Source: Pseudomonas sp. J452 (GTDB taxonomy: Bacteria > Pseudomonadota > Gammaproteobacteria > Pseudomonadales > Pseudomonadaceae). From it: a stretch of DNA of 64,000 bases. Positions 38,312-49,161 of the stretch are shown piece after piece; the first letter of the stretch is position 1, and the number at the start of each line of letters is the position of its first letter. The DNA lies in the NCBI RefSeq assembly GCF_024666525.1, contig NZ_CP088294.1:1178001-1242000 (forward strand), given 5' to 3'. The notes beneath the pieces are model-generated. The model made no database searches. It saw only the letters and a program-made list of their open reading frames with translations, and was not told where the DNA came from. A program made the position numbers and the translations under genes.

Positions 38312-38324
38312 TTTCGAATCGAAA
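38312..38324. promoter_or_regulatory. Candidate GlmR operator
   Basis: TTTCGAATCGAAA is a perfect inverted repeat seven bases upstream of glmR. DeoR-family regulators often bind TTTCG-type repeats, and another TTTCG lies at 38282. GlmR could bind here to control itself. Confidence 0.4.
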
Positions 38325-38331
38325 CTTACGG

Positions 38332-39102
38332 ATGTCCAAGCGCAACACACCGCAACGTCGCCACACCATCCTGGCCATGCTCACCGAGCAGGGCGAGGTC
38401 AGTGTCGACCAGTTGGCCAGTGCCTTTGCCACGTCCGAAGTGACCATTCGCAAGGACCTCGCTGCCCTGGAGAAGAACGGCCTACTGCTGCGTCGCTACG
38501 GCGGCGCGGTGCCCATGCCGCAGGAGCTGATCGGCGAGCCAGCGCAGCCGATATCCAGCCACAAGCAGGCCATCGCCCGCGCAGGAGTCGAACGCATCCG
38601 CGAGCATGCGCGGGTGATCATCGACAGCGGCACCACCACGGCGGCGATGATCCCGCAGCTCGGCTACAAGCCCGGCCTGGTGGTGATGACCAACTCGCTG
38701 AACGTTGCCAACGCCCTGCGCGATATCGAGCACGAACCGGTGCTGCTGATGACCGGCGGCACCTGGGACCCACACTCGGAATCCTTCCAGGGCCAGGTCG
38801 CCGAGCAGGTGCTGCGCTCCTATGATTTCGACCAGTTGTTCATCGGCGCCGATGGCATCGACCTGCAGCGCGGCACCACCACCTTCAATGAACTACTGGG
38901 CTTATCGCGAGTGATGGCCGAGGTGGCGCGCGAAGTCATCGTCATGGTCGAGAGCGACAAGGTCGGCCGCAAGATTCCCAACCTGGAACTGCCGTGGAGC
39001 AGCGTCCATACCCTGATCACCGACGACCGCCTGGATGCCCAGGCGGCCGAACAGATAAAGGCGCGGGGCATCACCCTGATCCTCGCCGCCGTGCAACCTT
39101 AG
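38332..39102 (+). CDS. glmR: DeoR/GlpR-type transcriptional regulator GlmR
   Basis: This 256-residue DeoR-family protein has an N-terminal helix-turn-helix ([20 protein letters not shown], about residues 24-43) and a C-terminal sugar-phosphate-binding domain with [10 protein letters not shown]. It matches the regulator between glmU and glmS in P. aeruginosa, called GlmR, linked to amino-sugar supply and antibiotic tolerance. glmS begins ten bases after the stop, so glmR and glmS form an operon. Confidence 0.9.
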   Translation: MSKRNTPQRRHTILAMLTEQGEVSVDQLASAFATSEVTIRKDLAALEKNGLLLRRYGGAVPMPQELIGEPAQPISSHKQAIARAGVERIREHARVIIDSGTTTAAMIPQLGYKPGLVVMTNSLNVANALRDIEHEPVLLMTGGTWDPHSESFQGQVAEQVLRSYDFDQLFIGADGIDLQRGTTTFNELLGLSRVMAEVAREVIVMVESDKVGRKIPNLELPWSSVHTLITDDRLDAQAAEQIKARGITLILAAVQP

Positions 39103-39112
39103 GAGAACAGCC

Positions 39113-40975
<1,863 letters not shown>

Positions 40976-40991
40976 GGTGGTAGAGGTAAAC

Positions 40992-41020
40992 AAAAAAGCG
41001 GGCCATGGGCCCGCTTTTTT
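40992..41020. terminator. Bidirectional intrinsic terminator
   Basis: GCGGGCC and GGCCCGC enclose ATG, flanked by six As and six Ts. It serves both glmS and the convergent type VI cargo genes. Confidence 0.93.
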
Positions 41021-41057
41021 GTGGGTTGAGGCGCAGCAAACAATCCAGCGACATTCG

Positions 41058-41522
41058 TCAGACACCGCATGAGCGACCCAACAGAAAGAGACGGGTCGTC
41101 GCATGTGGAGTGTGCAGAGTCGCTTCGGCCTGCCGATCATGCGACTCGCCATACTCACTCGTGTTGAACTGCTTCAGCACTTTCATTGTGAGCCTGACAT
41201 CGCCGTTGCGGGAGCGATAGACCAGGCGACGTTTGCCCGTATCACTGGTCTCCAGCTCCACTATTTCGCCGTTGTTGCGCAGATAAAGGAAGCGCTCGTC
41301 CACTTCGACGAGAGACGTCGACATACCCTCCCTCATGGTGAAGTGCTGATCGGTGATGCTGTACCCGCATAGCCACACTCCTGGGCTGTCATGACCCGTG
41401 GCGTTGAATCTGGACAGCGCTTCCTTGTAGGACAGTGGCTCAAGCGATGCTGCATATGCAGGGGCGCTGGCAACCAAAATGCCTGTCAGCAATATCCCAG
41501 TTGCCGCGATAGCACGGAGCAT
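41058..41522 (-). CDS. Exported protein of unknown function in the T6SS cargo module
   Basis: This 154-residue protein has a Sec signal peptide (MLRAIAATGILLTGILVASAPAYA) with a likely AYA-A cleavage site. The mature part contains one Cys (VWLCGY) and mixed beta-type sequence, and ends RSCGV, so a disulfide is possible. I recognise no family. Its start overlaps the effector stop (TGATG type), so it is in the effector operon. It may be a further immunity or accessory protein; this is inference from position only. Confidence 0.8.
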   Translation of the reverse strand: MLRAIAATGILLTGILVASAPAYAASLEPLSYKEALSRFNATGHDSPGVWLCGYSITDQHFTMREGMSTSLVEVDERFLYLRNNGEIVELETSDTGKRRLVYRSRNGDVRLTMKVLKQFNTSEYGESHDRQAEATLHTPHATTRLFLLGRSCGV

Positions 41523-44089
41523 CAACTGATGCCTATCTTCTTGCCGACTATGTCGCCTGCCATATCGAGCCAATCCGGTGACTGGCTCTTGTCCGGCTGC
41601 TCCGCCTCATTCAATTGCTCGGCGAGCATATCGACCAACCCCATCGGATTGCCTTCCTTGGCCTCGGCTACCGCCTTGGCTGCCTGTGCGGCTTTGAGGA
41701 TGGTTTGGAGTTCCGGTGTTGTAGCTGTTTGCTCGGTGAGGGGCTGTGGTAGCGGCATGGCTGCTACCTCACGCAGAACAGTGCCCGGTTCGCGGGTATA
41801 GGCGCGCAGGTGATCGATGCCTTCCATCATCGGGTAGGCGATACCGGTGAGTGGGTCGAAGGCGCTGACCTGCGGCAGACTTTGGCCCGAAGACTCCGGC
41901 ATGGGCAGCTTGCCGCGAATCACCGGCACGCCCAGAGTTGGCAGAATCAGACCGAGCAAGTAGCGGGGATCGCGGCGTTTGACTGCCAGGCCGATGCTGC
42001 CGACGGCGATGGCCAACCCTATGACCCGTCCTGCAGTCAGCAGCGGCGTCAGTGACTTGTTCGACTCCTGGTCGAAGTGCACCAGACGGTAGCGGAAGTA
42101 GTCGGTCCACATTTCGCGGGGTGCATAGCCCGAGCTATTCATGAACCAGGCGCGGGAGTCGTGGATATGGTCATCGAATAGCGCGACGAGCGATTCGTAT
42201 CCGGGAGCAACTTTTCCTTTGTCCAAAAAGAGCTTGTGGTACCAGGCCGTGCCGTCGGTATGGATGCTCTTGAACTGTTTTGCTTCATCCTCTTCGTTGA
42301 TCAGATAGATCACGCCGGAAAGTGAGTCGATTACGCCGGAAAGGAAACCCCGATCATCCTCCACTGGCTTCCAGTCGCCACGGTAGTCGCGGGAAAACTC
42401 GGCGGCGGCGCCTTGAAGCTGGCGGTTATCCAGAGTGGGCTCGTAGGCCTTTTCAATCTCGAGCTTCTGGTATTCCCCGAGGCCGCCGATGGTGCGGATG
42501 TCCTCATCGAACTCTGAGTAACCTGGGCAATCACCCTCCGCCAGGGAGCGGTTGGCCTGGAGGCGGCGTTCACAGCTGATAAATTTCTCGCCGTTTCGTT
42601 CGCGCGTCTTCTCCTCCAGTTTGTGAGCATGCAGGTGCTTGCGAGCATCCCAAACGGCTTGGGCTTCGTCCGGCTGGTTCTTGACGTTCTCGTAGAAGCT
42701 GCTGCCGTTTAGGCCATTGTGGTAGCGGTCGATGCGCCAGCCGGTGATCAGTTCGGTCTCTCGCTCGACAATTTCTTCGAGGGGCGCGTTACCTGCTCTG
42801 GCGGCCTGGGCCTGCCAGGCATTGAAGCGCTCGATAAGAACTGGAGAGATAGAAAACTCCCGGTTACTTATGTCGATCATGGCCAAATTGGGTTCTCGAT
42901 CCGAGACATCCTTCGAGATCATCTCTTTTGGTATCAGTAGAGGTGCGCCAGCAGCGAAGGCCTCTCGATACATGTGATGAAGAGTGATCTGGGATAAAAG
43001 CAGCTCTTCCTGCATGGCCTTGCCCTGATCCTTGGCGGGATAACCTCCACCCACATCCGAGTGCATGCCTGGATAGACATACTCGACGCTATTTGCCCGA
43101 TAGCTTGAAGATTGGCTCTTGTCCGGTTCTCCGTCATCGCCGCGTGGGCGGCGGCGGATCGAGTCCAGCGGGAAACTGGCGCGCTGTTCGTGGGCCGAGA
43201 CCAGGTGCACGCAGCGGTTGAGGAAGCGTTGGTCTTCCGGCAGGCGGGTGTCTTCGTCAGGCAGGCGCATGGTGCCATCGGCCCAGCTCATATGCCCGGC
43301 GGCGAAGGGAAAGCTATCGGCTAGGCCGACCGCCGCCACCGTGTCGAAGATGCCGAGAAACTCGATGGAGATTGGCAGGCCGGCGAAGCGGTATTCCGGT
43401 TCGCCATGGGCGCCGGTTTTGCGTACCAGCTCCAGCAGCCAGTTGCAGAAGGTCCGTGCCTCGGCTGCACCTCGGGAAAAGCCATAGACGTACAGGCGCA
43501 GGGAAAGGATTTCCGGCTTCTTCTGCTGCTCCTTGCGAGCCCCTAATTCAGCTTCGAGCTGCTCAATCAAGGGCCGCAGAGTCTGTTCTCGGTTGCGCTT
43601 ACCATTGCTGATCAGCTCTGGAGTCAACAGAACGGTATTCATTTGCGCGACCAGATCTTTTGTTTCTGCAACGCCTAGTTCGGAGTTCAGCAAGACTCTG
43701 TGCAAGGCATCTATCAAGCGGGTAAGCCCCCAGTTGATGCGACTTTCCCCGCCTGCAGCGCCTACGAGGCCGAACTGGCAAGGCTCATGCTCGTCGATAT
43801 CCGGAAAAACTGTGCCGACACCTGGGCAGTAGTAGCGGAAGTGGCTTGGCGTTTTTTCGGTTGACGGGTGCTCCACAGTCGCATGGTACAAACGGGCGAC
43901 ATTGCTGGTGCTCAGCGGATCGCGCTCGTCCGCATGTCTGTTGTTGTTAGTGCCATCGAAGAACAGAGAAAGATGTAGGGACTTACAGCAGGTGTCGCTG
44001 CTAATGGCTCCACCTGTCTGCAAGGACTTCTGCCTGGTCTGCGAGATTGCACGGTTCTCATCTCTCTCTCGCTTGCTCAGGTTGTTCAT
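41522..44089 (-). CDS. T6SS phospholipase effector (DUF2235, Tle1-type), N-terminus frameshifted
   Basis: This is a large alpha/beta hydrolase effector that cleaves membrane phospholipids of target cells. In the 855-residue product from ATG 44089, the DUF2235 features are FFDGTNNN (about residue 44), the nucleophile elbow GFSRG (about 203-207), FLGIFDTVAAVG and YPGMHSDVGGGYP. The true start is probably ATG 44174, which overlaps the upstream stop (ATGA). From there the frame breaks in a run of eight Gs on the + strand (44127-44134); seven would join MTQGSAGKTNTLIAPP to the main frame. A TTG at 44113 is another possible start. Confidence 0.88.
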   Translation of the reverse strand: MNNLSKRERDENRAISQTRQKSLQTGGAISSDTCCKSLHLSLFFDGTNNNRHADERDPLSTSNVARLYHATVEHPSTEKTPSHFRYYCPGVGTVFPDIDEHEPCQFGLVGAAGGESRINWGLTRLIDALHRVLLNSELGVAETKDLVAQMNTVLLTPELISNGKRNREQTLRPLIEQLEAELGARKEQQKKPEILSLRLYVYGFSRGAAEARTFCNWLLELVRKTGAHGEPEYRFAGLPISIEFLGIFDTVAAVGLADSFPFAAGHMSWADGTMRLPDEDTRLPEDQRFLNRCVHLVSAHEQRASFPLDSIRRRPRGDDGEPDKSQSSSYRANSVEYVYPGMHSDVGGGYPAKDQGKAMQEELLLSQITLHHMYREAFAAGAPLLIPKEMISKDVSDREPNLAMIDISNREFSISPVLIERFNAWQAQAARAGNAPLEEIVERETELITGWRIDRYHNGLNGSSFYENVKNQPDEAQAVWDARKHLHAHKLEEKTRERNGEKFISCERRLQANRSLAEGDCPGYSEFDEDIRTIGGLGEYQKLEIEKAYEPTLDNRQLQGAAAEFSRDYRGDWKPVEDDRGFLSGVIDSLSGVIYLINEEDEAKQFKSIHTDGTAWYHKLFLDKGKVAPGYESLVALFDDHIHDSRAWFMNSSGYAPREMWTDYFRYRLVHFDQESNKSLTPLLTAGRVIGLAIAVGSIGLAVKRRDPRYLLGLILPTLGVPVIRGKLPMPESSGQSLPQVSAFDPLTGIAYPMMEGIDHLRAYTREPGTVLREVAAMPLPQPLTEQTATTPELQTILKAAQAAKAVAEAKEGNPMGLVDMLAEQLNEAEQPDKSQSPDWLDMAGDIVGKKIGIS

Positions 44090-44170
44090 TACTGCATGCG
44101 GAGAATCGGGCAAACCGCTTTTGAATGGGGGGGGCGATCAATGTATTGGTCTTGCCGGCACTTCCCTGTG

Positions 44171-44695
44171 TCATGGCGTTGGGCACTCCTTGTTCTCCTT
44201 GAGCTGGAACAATTCCTTGTAGGGGTAGTCGGGGTGTTGCGGTGTGAGGCAGGTGGTGTTGACCTGCACCTGGTCGCAAGACAGGAAATGAACCTTGATA
44301 GAACAGAACTCTTGCCCGTACTGAGGAATTTCGACCTCGACGCGGTGATGAGTCCAAGTCTTGATCTCTTCTCTCATCCTGGCATGCCAAGCCTCAGAAT
44401 CACGCTGTTCTGGCCAGCTACTACTGCTGTAGGGATCTGCGTCTTTCTCCCACTCCACTACGGCGGTTAAACCGGGTCGCCACTGGGCGGGCAATACGCC
44501 ACAACAAGTCTGTCCACTACCTCCTTGATGAGGGCCCAGATTGGGGCCTCCGGCGCCATTCACACTGAAGCTATTGATGGCTGCAGAGGTGTGGTTGTAG
44601 CCCATTACCGGTGCAGCCAGCATCTTGGGTTTGGTGGGGCCGCAGCCGGCGAGCAGCAGGGCGCAGATAGCGCCGCAGATAAGCCTGGTTTTCAT
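44171..44695 (-). CDS. DUF3304 lipoprotein, probable Tle immunity protein (copy 1)
   Basis: This 174-residue protein has a lipoprotein signal peptide (MKTRLICGAICALLLAGC) and a periplasmic DUF3304 domain. It lies between the lipase effector and its paralogue at 44692-45213. DUF3304 lipoproteins commonly sit next to DUF2235 effectors and are thought to protect the producer. The ATG at 44695 overlaps the upstream stop (ATGA); a start at 44707 is possible. The C-terminal 65 residues are almost identical to the neighbour. Confidence 0.87.
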   Translation of the reverse strand: MKTRLICGAICALLLAGCGPTKPKMLAAPVMGYNHTSAAINSFSVNGAGGPNLGPHQGGSGQTCCGVLPAQWRPGLTAVVEWEKDADPYSSSSWPEQRDSEAWHARMREEIKTWTHHRVEVEIPQYGQEFCSIKVHFLSCDQVQVNTTCLTPQHPDYPYKELFQLKENKECPTP

Positions 44696-45213
44696 GAGGC
44701 TGGACATTCCTTGGTCTCCTTGAGCTGGAACAATTCCTTGTAGGGGTAGTCGGGGTGTTGCGGGGTGAAGCAGGTGGTGTTGACATGTACCTGGTCACAA
44801 GGGAGGAAATGAACCTTGATAGAACAGAACTCTTGCCCGTACTGAGGAATTTCGACCTCGGCCCGGTGGCGGGTGTAGTGACGCTCATGCTCTTCCATCC
44901 GTTTGCGCCAGGCGTCCGAAAACAGGGGTTCAGGCCACTTCACGCGGGGGTTTGGGTCTTTTTCCCATTCCACCACAGCGGTTAGGCCGGGACGCCACTG
45001 GGCGGGTAATACGCCACAACAGCTTTGCTTCCCTCCCCCCTGATGTGGCCCGATGCCTGCACCACCGGCGCCATTCACACTGAAGCTATTGATGGCTGCT
45101 GCGGTGTGGTTGTAGCCCATCACCGGTGCAGCCAGCATCTTGGGTTTGGCGGATGTGCAGCCCATACACGCCAGCACGCTGGTGCAGAGCAGACAGCCTA
45201 AACGGAGGTTCAT
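44692..45213 (-). CDS. DUF3304 lipoprotein, probable Tle immunity protein (copy 2)
   Basis: This 173-residue paralogue shares the lipoprotein leader type, PKMLAAPVMGYNHT, CCGVLPAQWRPGLTAVVEWE and the C-terminal block VNTTC-TPQHPDYPYKELFQLKE with copy 1. The middle (about residues 85-115) and leader differ. The pair looks like a tandem duplication. Four-base overlaps on both sides join it to the adaptor gene and to copy 1. Confidence 0.87.
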   Translation of the reverse strand: MNLRLGCLLCTSVLACMGCTSAKPKMLAAPVMGYNHTAAAINSFSVNGAGGAGIGPHQGGGKQSCCGVLPAQWRPGLTAVVEWEKDPNPRVKWPEPLFSDAWRKRMEEHERHYTRHRAEVEIPQYGQEFCSIKVHFLPCDQVHVNTTCFTPQHPDYPYKELFQLKETKECPAS

Positions 45214-46019
45214 GCGAGCTGTGCCCTAGGGGAAGTTGAGGAGTTTCGAGTCAGCCATTCGCGTACATGTGTCCTGCGCTGTTCGATGTCCACAACGGCC
45301 TGTTTATTCGCATCGAGGTGAGCACGCACGAGGTGTTGCTGCAGGGTTTCCCGGTTGGGTAAGCCGTACTCCTGGTGTTGGGCGCAGGTGAATGCGCGGT
45401 ATTCCTCTGCATCCATCCAGGCGACGAGTTCGGCGACCTGCTCATTGCTCAATGCCAATGGCGGCAACGGTTGAGGCCGCTCGCTGGGGCGAACCGGCTG
45501 ACCAGTCAACTGGCGAGGCTGGTCGTCGCGATCCAACCAATGCCAGGCGATAGCCGGGGCATGGAACCAGCGGCCTTGCTGCGGCATGAGGGTTTCACTG
45601 ACGGCGAGAAACAGTCGTGGATCCCAGTAGCGCAACAATCCGCCGCTGCGGCCCTGATTCCATTCGGCTTGGGTGCAATGGCGCAGATGCTCAGTCAGTT
45701 CGACGAAGGACCATGAGCTGAGTAGGGCCAGCAGGCGCGGCTCGCGGTGCAGGGAGTCGAGCAATTGCTGTAGCCAGAGCAAATGCTCCTGATCCTGCCG
45801 TTGCAGGCGCAGCAGAACGGGGCCCTGTTTGGCGATGGCCTGCTCGGGGGTGTTATCGAGCAGCAGGGCGATAGCGGGTTCGGCTTTTAGCTCGGCCAGA
45901 CTCTGCCAGAGCGGGTAATTAAGTCCGGTGGTATCGATCAGCAGATCGATATGGGCGAGCCGGTGACTGAGCGCTTGCTCCTGCAGGGTGGCCAGCCAAG
46001 TGGATGCTGTAGATAGCAT
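45210..46019 (-). CDS. DUF4123 domain protein, T6SS effector adaptor
   Basis: DUF4123 proteins (Tap/TEC) are chaperones that load an effector on its VgrG spike. The 269-residue soluble protein begins MLSTASTWLATLQEQAL and has the DUF4123 features YWDPRLF and RWFHAPAIAWHW. It lies between vgrG and the effector-immunity genes, the usual order, and should pair this VgrG with the lipase. Confidence 0.87.
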   Translation of the reverse strand: MLSTASTWLATLQEQALSHRLAHIDLLIDTTGLNYPLWQSLAELKAEPAIALLLDNTPEQAIAKQGPVLLRLQRQDQEHLLWLQQLLDSLHREPRLLALLSSWSFVELTEHLRHCTQAEWNQGRSGGLLRYWDPRLFLAVSETLMPQQGRWFHAPAIAWHWLDRDDQPRQLTGQPVRPSERPQPLPPLALSNEQVAELVAWMDAEEYRAFTCAQHQEYGLPNRETLQQHLVRAHLDANKQAVVDIEQRRTHVREWLTRNSSTSPRAQLA

Positions 46020-46043
46020 TGGTCTTCCTTGATCAGTATCGAA

Positions 46044-48167
46044 TCAGCGCGGCACCAGAGCCTGGGCCTTGCGTTGGGCAATGCGCAGGCACTCTTCGCA
46101 TACAGCGGGTTGCGGCTTGTTCTCGCAATTGCTCAGCGGATTACTCCCGGCCTGCTCCAGCAGATTCCCCGCCTTGTCCGTATCCGCCATCCCCGGCTGG
46201 CGCGGTGGTTTGATTCCGATGCCTGATCCCGTTCCCGGTGAGCCGCCGGCATTGATCTTGACCATGGGGCCGACCAGGGTGATGCCGCTGGGGTCGAGTT
46301 TGATGAAGCTGCCGCCGGCCTTGAGGGTGATTTCAAGGCCGGCTTCAATGACCATCTTCTGCCCGGCTTTCAAGTGAATCTCGCGGCCGGCCTGGGTTAG
46401 TTGGGCGGTGCCGAGTTTGATGTGCTGGTTCTGCGCCACGGTCAGGTGGTCGTCGGCGCGGATTTCCACCTTGCGATCCAGATGGGTGGTGTGGTGTTCC
46501 TCGGCTTTCAGCTCGGTGTAGCTGTTGGCTTCGACCGTGTCGTGGCGTTCGTGGCCGATGCGGATCTTCTGGTCGTGCTCGATGTTTTCGTCCCAGTCTT
46601 TCTGGGCGTGGATGTAGATCTGTTCGGCGCCTTTTCTGTCCTCGATGCGCAGCTCGTTGTAGCCACCGCCGCCGGGGGAGCTGAGGGTCTTGAACACGCT
46701 GCGGGTCTTGTTCGCCGGCAGGTCGTAGGGAACGACGTGTTCCTTGTGATACAGGCAGCCGGTGACCAGCGGCTGGTCGGGGTCGCCCTCGAGGAAGGTG
46801 ACCAGCACTTCCATGCCGATCCGTGGGATGGCGATTCCGCCGTAGCGGTCACCGGCCCAGCTGCTGGAGACGCGCAGCCAGCAGCTGCTGGTGTCGTCGC
46901 CATGGCCTTCGCGGTCCCAGTGGAACTGCACCTTGATCCGGCCGTATTGATCGCAGTGGATCTCCTCGCCCTTGGGCCCGGTGACTACTGCGGTCTGGCT
47001 GCCCAGCACACGCGGTTTCGGGTGTTGCAGGGGCGGGCGGTAGAGGATGTTCCAGGGGCTGGCGCTGAAGTGGTTGCGGTAGCCTTGGTTAAACTCCTCA
47101 CGGGCTGCCCCCTCTCCCTGGCCCTCTCCCCGAAGGGGAGAGGGGATATTGGAGCCGCTGCCGAAGTTGCTGATCGACTCCTCCAGCACCTGCGGCTGTT
47201 TGCCTTGGTGGATCACCTCGTGCAGCAGCCACAGGTCGTTCCATTCGCGGCGCGGGTGGTCGGAGATTTCCAGCAGGTGGCCGCTGAGCAGGCGCGGCTG
47301 GTCGCTGCGGCCTTCGGCTAATTGATAGTCGGCGCGGTGGCGTTCCAGGGCGCGCTGGGCCAGGTGTTTGCCACGGGTGCGCTCGGTGTAGCGGCCGGGG
47401 TAGTCGTAGTCTTCCAGGTCGGGCTGGAACTCGCTTTTGGCGGCAGCCTCCAGCAGCAGGCGCGGTTGTTCGAAGTCGTAGTCGCGGCAGGTCACGCGGT
47501 TGCTGCGTGTGGCCAGGCGCAGTTTGAGGCGCTTGATCACCGGTTCGTCGGCGACCATGCCGCTGTCCTGCACATAGGCGGTGGGCTGGCCCAGGCGCGG
47601 GAAGCTGGTCTGGTCGTCGCCGAAGACCAGCACATGGCCTTGGCCACTGTGCTCGAAGTGGTAGTGCAGGCCTTCTTCCTCGCACAGGCGCTGGATGAAG
47701 TGCAGGTCGCTCTCATCGTACTGCACGCAGTAGTCGCGCGGTGGATAAACCGCCGGGCCGAGCTGGAAGCGGTAGGCGCCGCCGAGGATGCCGTGCTCCT
47801 CCAATACCAGGGCGATGATCTGCGGCACCGTCAGCTGCTGGTAGATGCGCTGGTTAGTGCGTTGCGCCAGCCAGGCCAGCTTGGGCTGCAGCACCAGGCG
47901 GTAGCGGGTCAGGCGCTTGCCGGACTCGCCCTGGGCGGCGTCGTGCACCAGGCCATGGATGCCCTGGCCGTCCGGGCTGAAGGCGAGGAAGGCGGGCTGG
48001 CCGAGCAGGCTCTGTAGGTCGAGGTCGGGGCGCTCGCTGACCAGCTCCACCTCGAAGCGGTAGGGCTGGTTGAGCGCTTCGCGGCCGTGGAATTCGAGCA
48101 CCTGCAGGTCATGGCGCTGGCCGTCGAGGGTCAGGCTGAAGTGGGTCTGGTTGGCGGGGTTGAACAT
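46044..48167 (-). CDS. vgrG: Type VI secretion system tip protein VgrG (TssI)
   Basis: VgrG trimers form the spike on the Hcp tube. The 707-residue protein has gp27-like domains in the N-terminal 380 residues, the gp5-like OB-fold with GDRYGGIAIPRIGMEVLVTF, and the C-terminal beta-prism. I chose ATG 48167 because AAGGA lies upstream and MFNPANQTHFSL fits the family. Residues 340-354 (NIPSPLRGEGQGEGA) are an in-frame copy of a palindromic intergenic repeat. The C-terminal tail after the prism is Cys-bearing and probably binds the adaptor. Confidence 0.93.
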   Translation of the reverse strand: MFNPANQTHFSLTLDGQRHDLQVLEFHGREALNQPYRFEVELVSERPDLDLQSLLGQPAFLAFSPDGQGIHGLVHDAAQGESGKRLTRYRLVLQPKLAWLAQRTNQRIYQQLTVPQIIALVLEEHGILGGAYRFQLGPAVYPPRDYCVQYDESDLHFIQRLCEEEGLHYHFEHSGQGHVLVFGDDQTSFPRLGQPTAYVQDSGMVADEPVIKRLKLRLATRSNRVTCRDYDFEQPRLLLEAAAKSEFQPDLEDYDYPGRYTERTRGKHLAQRALERHRADYQLAEGRSDQPRLLSGHLLEISDHPRREWNDLWLLHEVIHQGKQPQVLEESISNFGSGSNIPSPLRGEGQGEGAAREEFNQGYRNHFSASPWNILYRPPLQHPKPRVLGSQTAVVTGPKGEEIHCDQYGRIKVQFHWDREGHGDDTSSCWLRVSSSWAGDRYGGIAIPRIGMEVLVTFLEGDPDQPLVTGCLYHKEHVVPYDLPANKTRSVFKTLSSPGGGGYNELRIEDRKGAEQIYIHAQKDWDENIEHDQKIRIGHERHDTVEANSYTELKAEEHHTTHLDRKVEIRADDHLTVAQNQHIKLGTAQLTQAGREIHLKAGQKMVIEAGLEITLKAGGSFIKLDPSGITLVGPMVKINAGGSPGTGSGIGIKPPRQPGMADTDKAGNLLEQAGSNPLSNCENKPQPAVCEECLRIAQRKAQALVPR
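47108..47150. repeat. Palindromic repeat inside vgrG
   Basis: CCCTCTCCCC (47122-47131) and GGGGAGAGGG (47135-47144) form a perfect ten-base stem around GAA, preceded by CCCCTCTCCCTGG. It resembles the atpB-atpE repeat and adds about 15 codons in frame. Confidence 0.8.
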
Positions 48168-48180
48168 TCTGTCGTCCTTG

Positions 48181-49161
48181 TCAGAGGGCTGGCCGGCGGC
48201 GCAGCCAGCGCGGCAGCCGGGAAGCCGGGCGCTGCTGTTCGCGGAAGGCGCGCAGCAAACGGGGCAGACTGCTGCGCTGGGCCGGGTCGAACTCCAGCGC
48301 GGCGCGCAGGGCCGGCCACAGGGCGCGGGGCATATCGGCGGGGGCATGCAGCGGCAGTTCCATTGCCTTGGCCTGTTTAGCACTTTGCCGGCGGAAAGGA
48401 TGCTGGCCGCTGCACAGTTCGTAGATCACGCAGGCCACCGCATAGACATCGGCGGCGGCGCTCAGGGGTGCACCGTCGAGCAGTTCCGGGGCGGCGTAGC
48501 GCGGCGTCCAGGCGGCGAAGCGGCTGCGCGACAGGCGCGGCAGGCCGGTGAGAAAGCCGTCCATGGCCTGGCCGAGGCCGAAGTCGAACAGGCGCAGCTC
48601 GCTGTCACCGAGCATCAGGTTGCTCGGCTTCAGGTCGCCGTGCAGCACGCCCTGGCCGTGCGCGTAATGCAGGGCTTCGAGCAGGCTCAGGCTGATCGTG
48701 CGGGCCTCGGCCCAGGGCAGGCCGCTGGGGTATTGCTGCAGCAGGCTGTCGAGGGTGCAGCCCTTGAGCAACTCCATGGTGATGAAGGCGCGCTGGCTGG
48801 GCGGGTCGATCTCGAAGCTGTACAGGCGCACCAGGTTGCGCTGGCTCAGGCGCGCGCTGAGGGCGAACTCGCTGTAGAGCAGGGCGCTGGCGTCCGGGTA
48901 CTCGGCGAAGTCTTCGCTGAGGGTCTTCAGTGCCACATAGGGCTGCGGGTCGCCGAACTGTTCGCGCAGCAGGTCGCGGGCGCGATACACCGCGCCCATG
49001 CCGCCGACGCCGAGCAGGCGTTCGATGCGGTAGCGGCCGCAGAGCACCGGCGGCAGGTCCTTGGGCAGGGGCCGTGGCGCCTTGGCGGTGCTGCCGGCCA
49101 TCAGGGTCAGGTCGGCGCTGGCGGCGGTGGCCGCGGCCTGGCTGTTCATCGCGCTGCTCAT
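48181..49161 (-). CDS. stk1: T6SS-associated serine/threonine protein kinase (Stk1/PpkA type)
   Basis: The kinase controls T6SS activity by phosphorylation, usually acting on the FHA protein. The 326-residue protein has the Gly loop GVGGMGAVYRA, the ATP Lys in VALKTL, the catalytic loop HGDLKPSN and the DFG motif FDFGLG. There is no membrane segment or periplasmic domain, unlike HSI-1 PpkA. The ATG at 49161 overlaps the phosphatase stop (ATGA). vgrG starts 13 bases after its stop. Confidence 0.92.
   Translation of the reverse strand: MSSAMNSQAAATAASADLTLMAGSTAKAPRPLPKDLPPVLCGRYRIERLLGVGGMGAVYRARDLLREQFGDPQPYVALKTLSEDFAEYPDASALLYSEFALSARLSQRNLVRLYSFEIDPPSQRAFITMELLKGCTLDSLLQQYPSGLPWAEARTISLSLLEALHYAHGQGVLHGDLKPSNLMLGDSELRLFDFGLGQAMDGFLTGLPRLSRSRFAAWTPRYAAPELLDGAPLSAAADVYAVACVIYELCSGQHPFRRQSAKQAKAMELPLHAPADMPRALWPALRAALEFDPAQRSSLPRLLRAFREQQRPASRLPRWLRRRPAL

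Noticed and set aside
38210..39112. Search for a glmS ribozyme or other riboswitch near glmU-glmR-glmS
   Set aside because: glmS follows glmR by only ten bases, and no room exists for a ribozyme. Such ribozymes belong mainly to Gram-positive bacteria.
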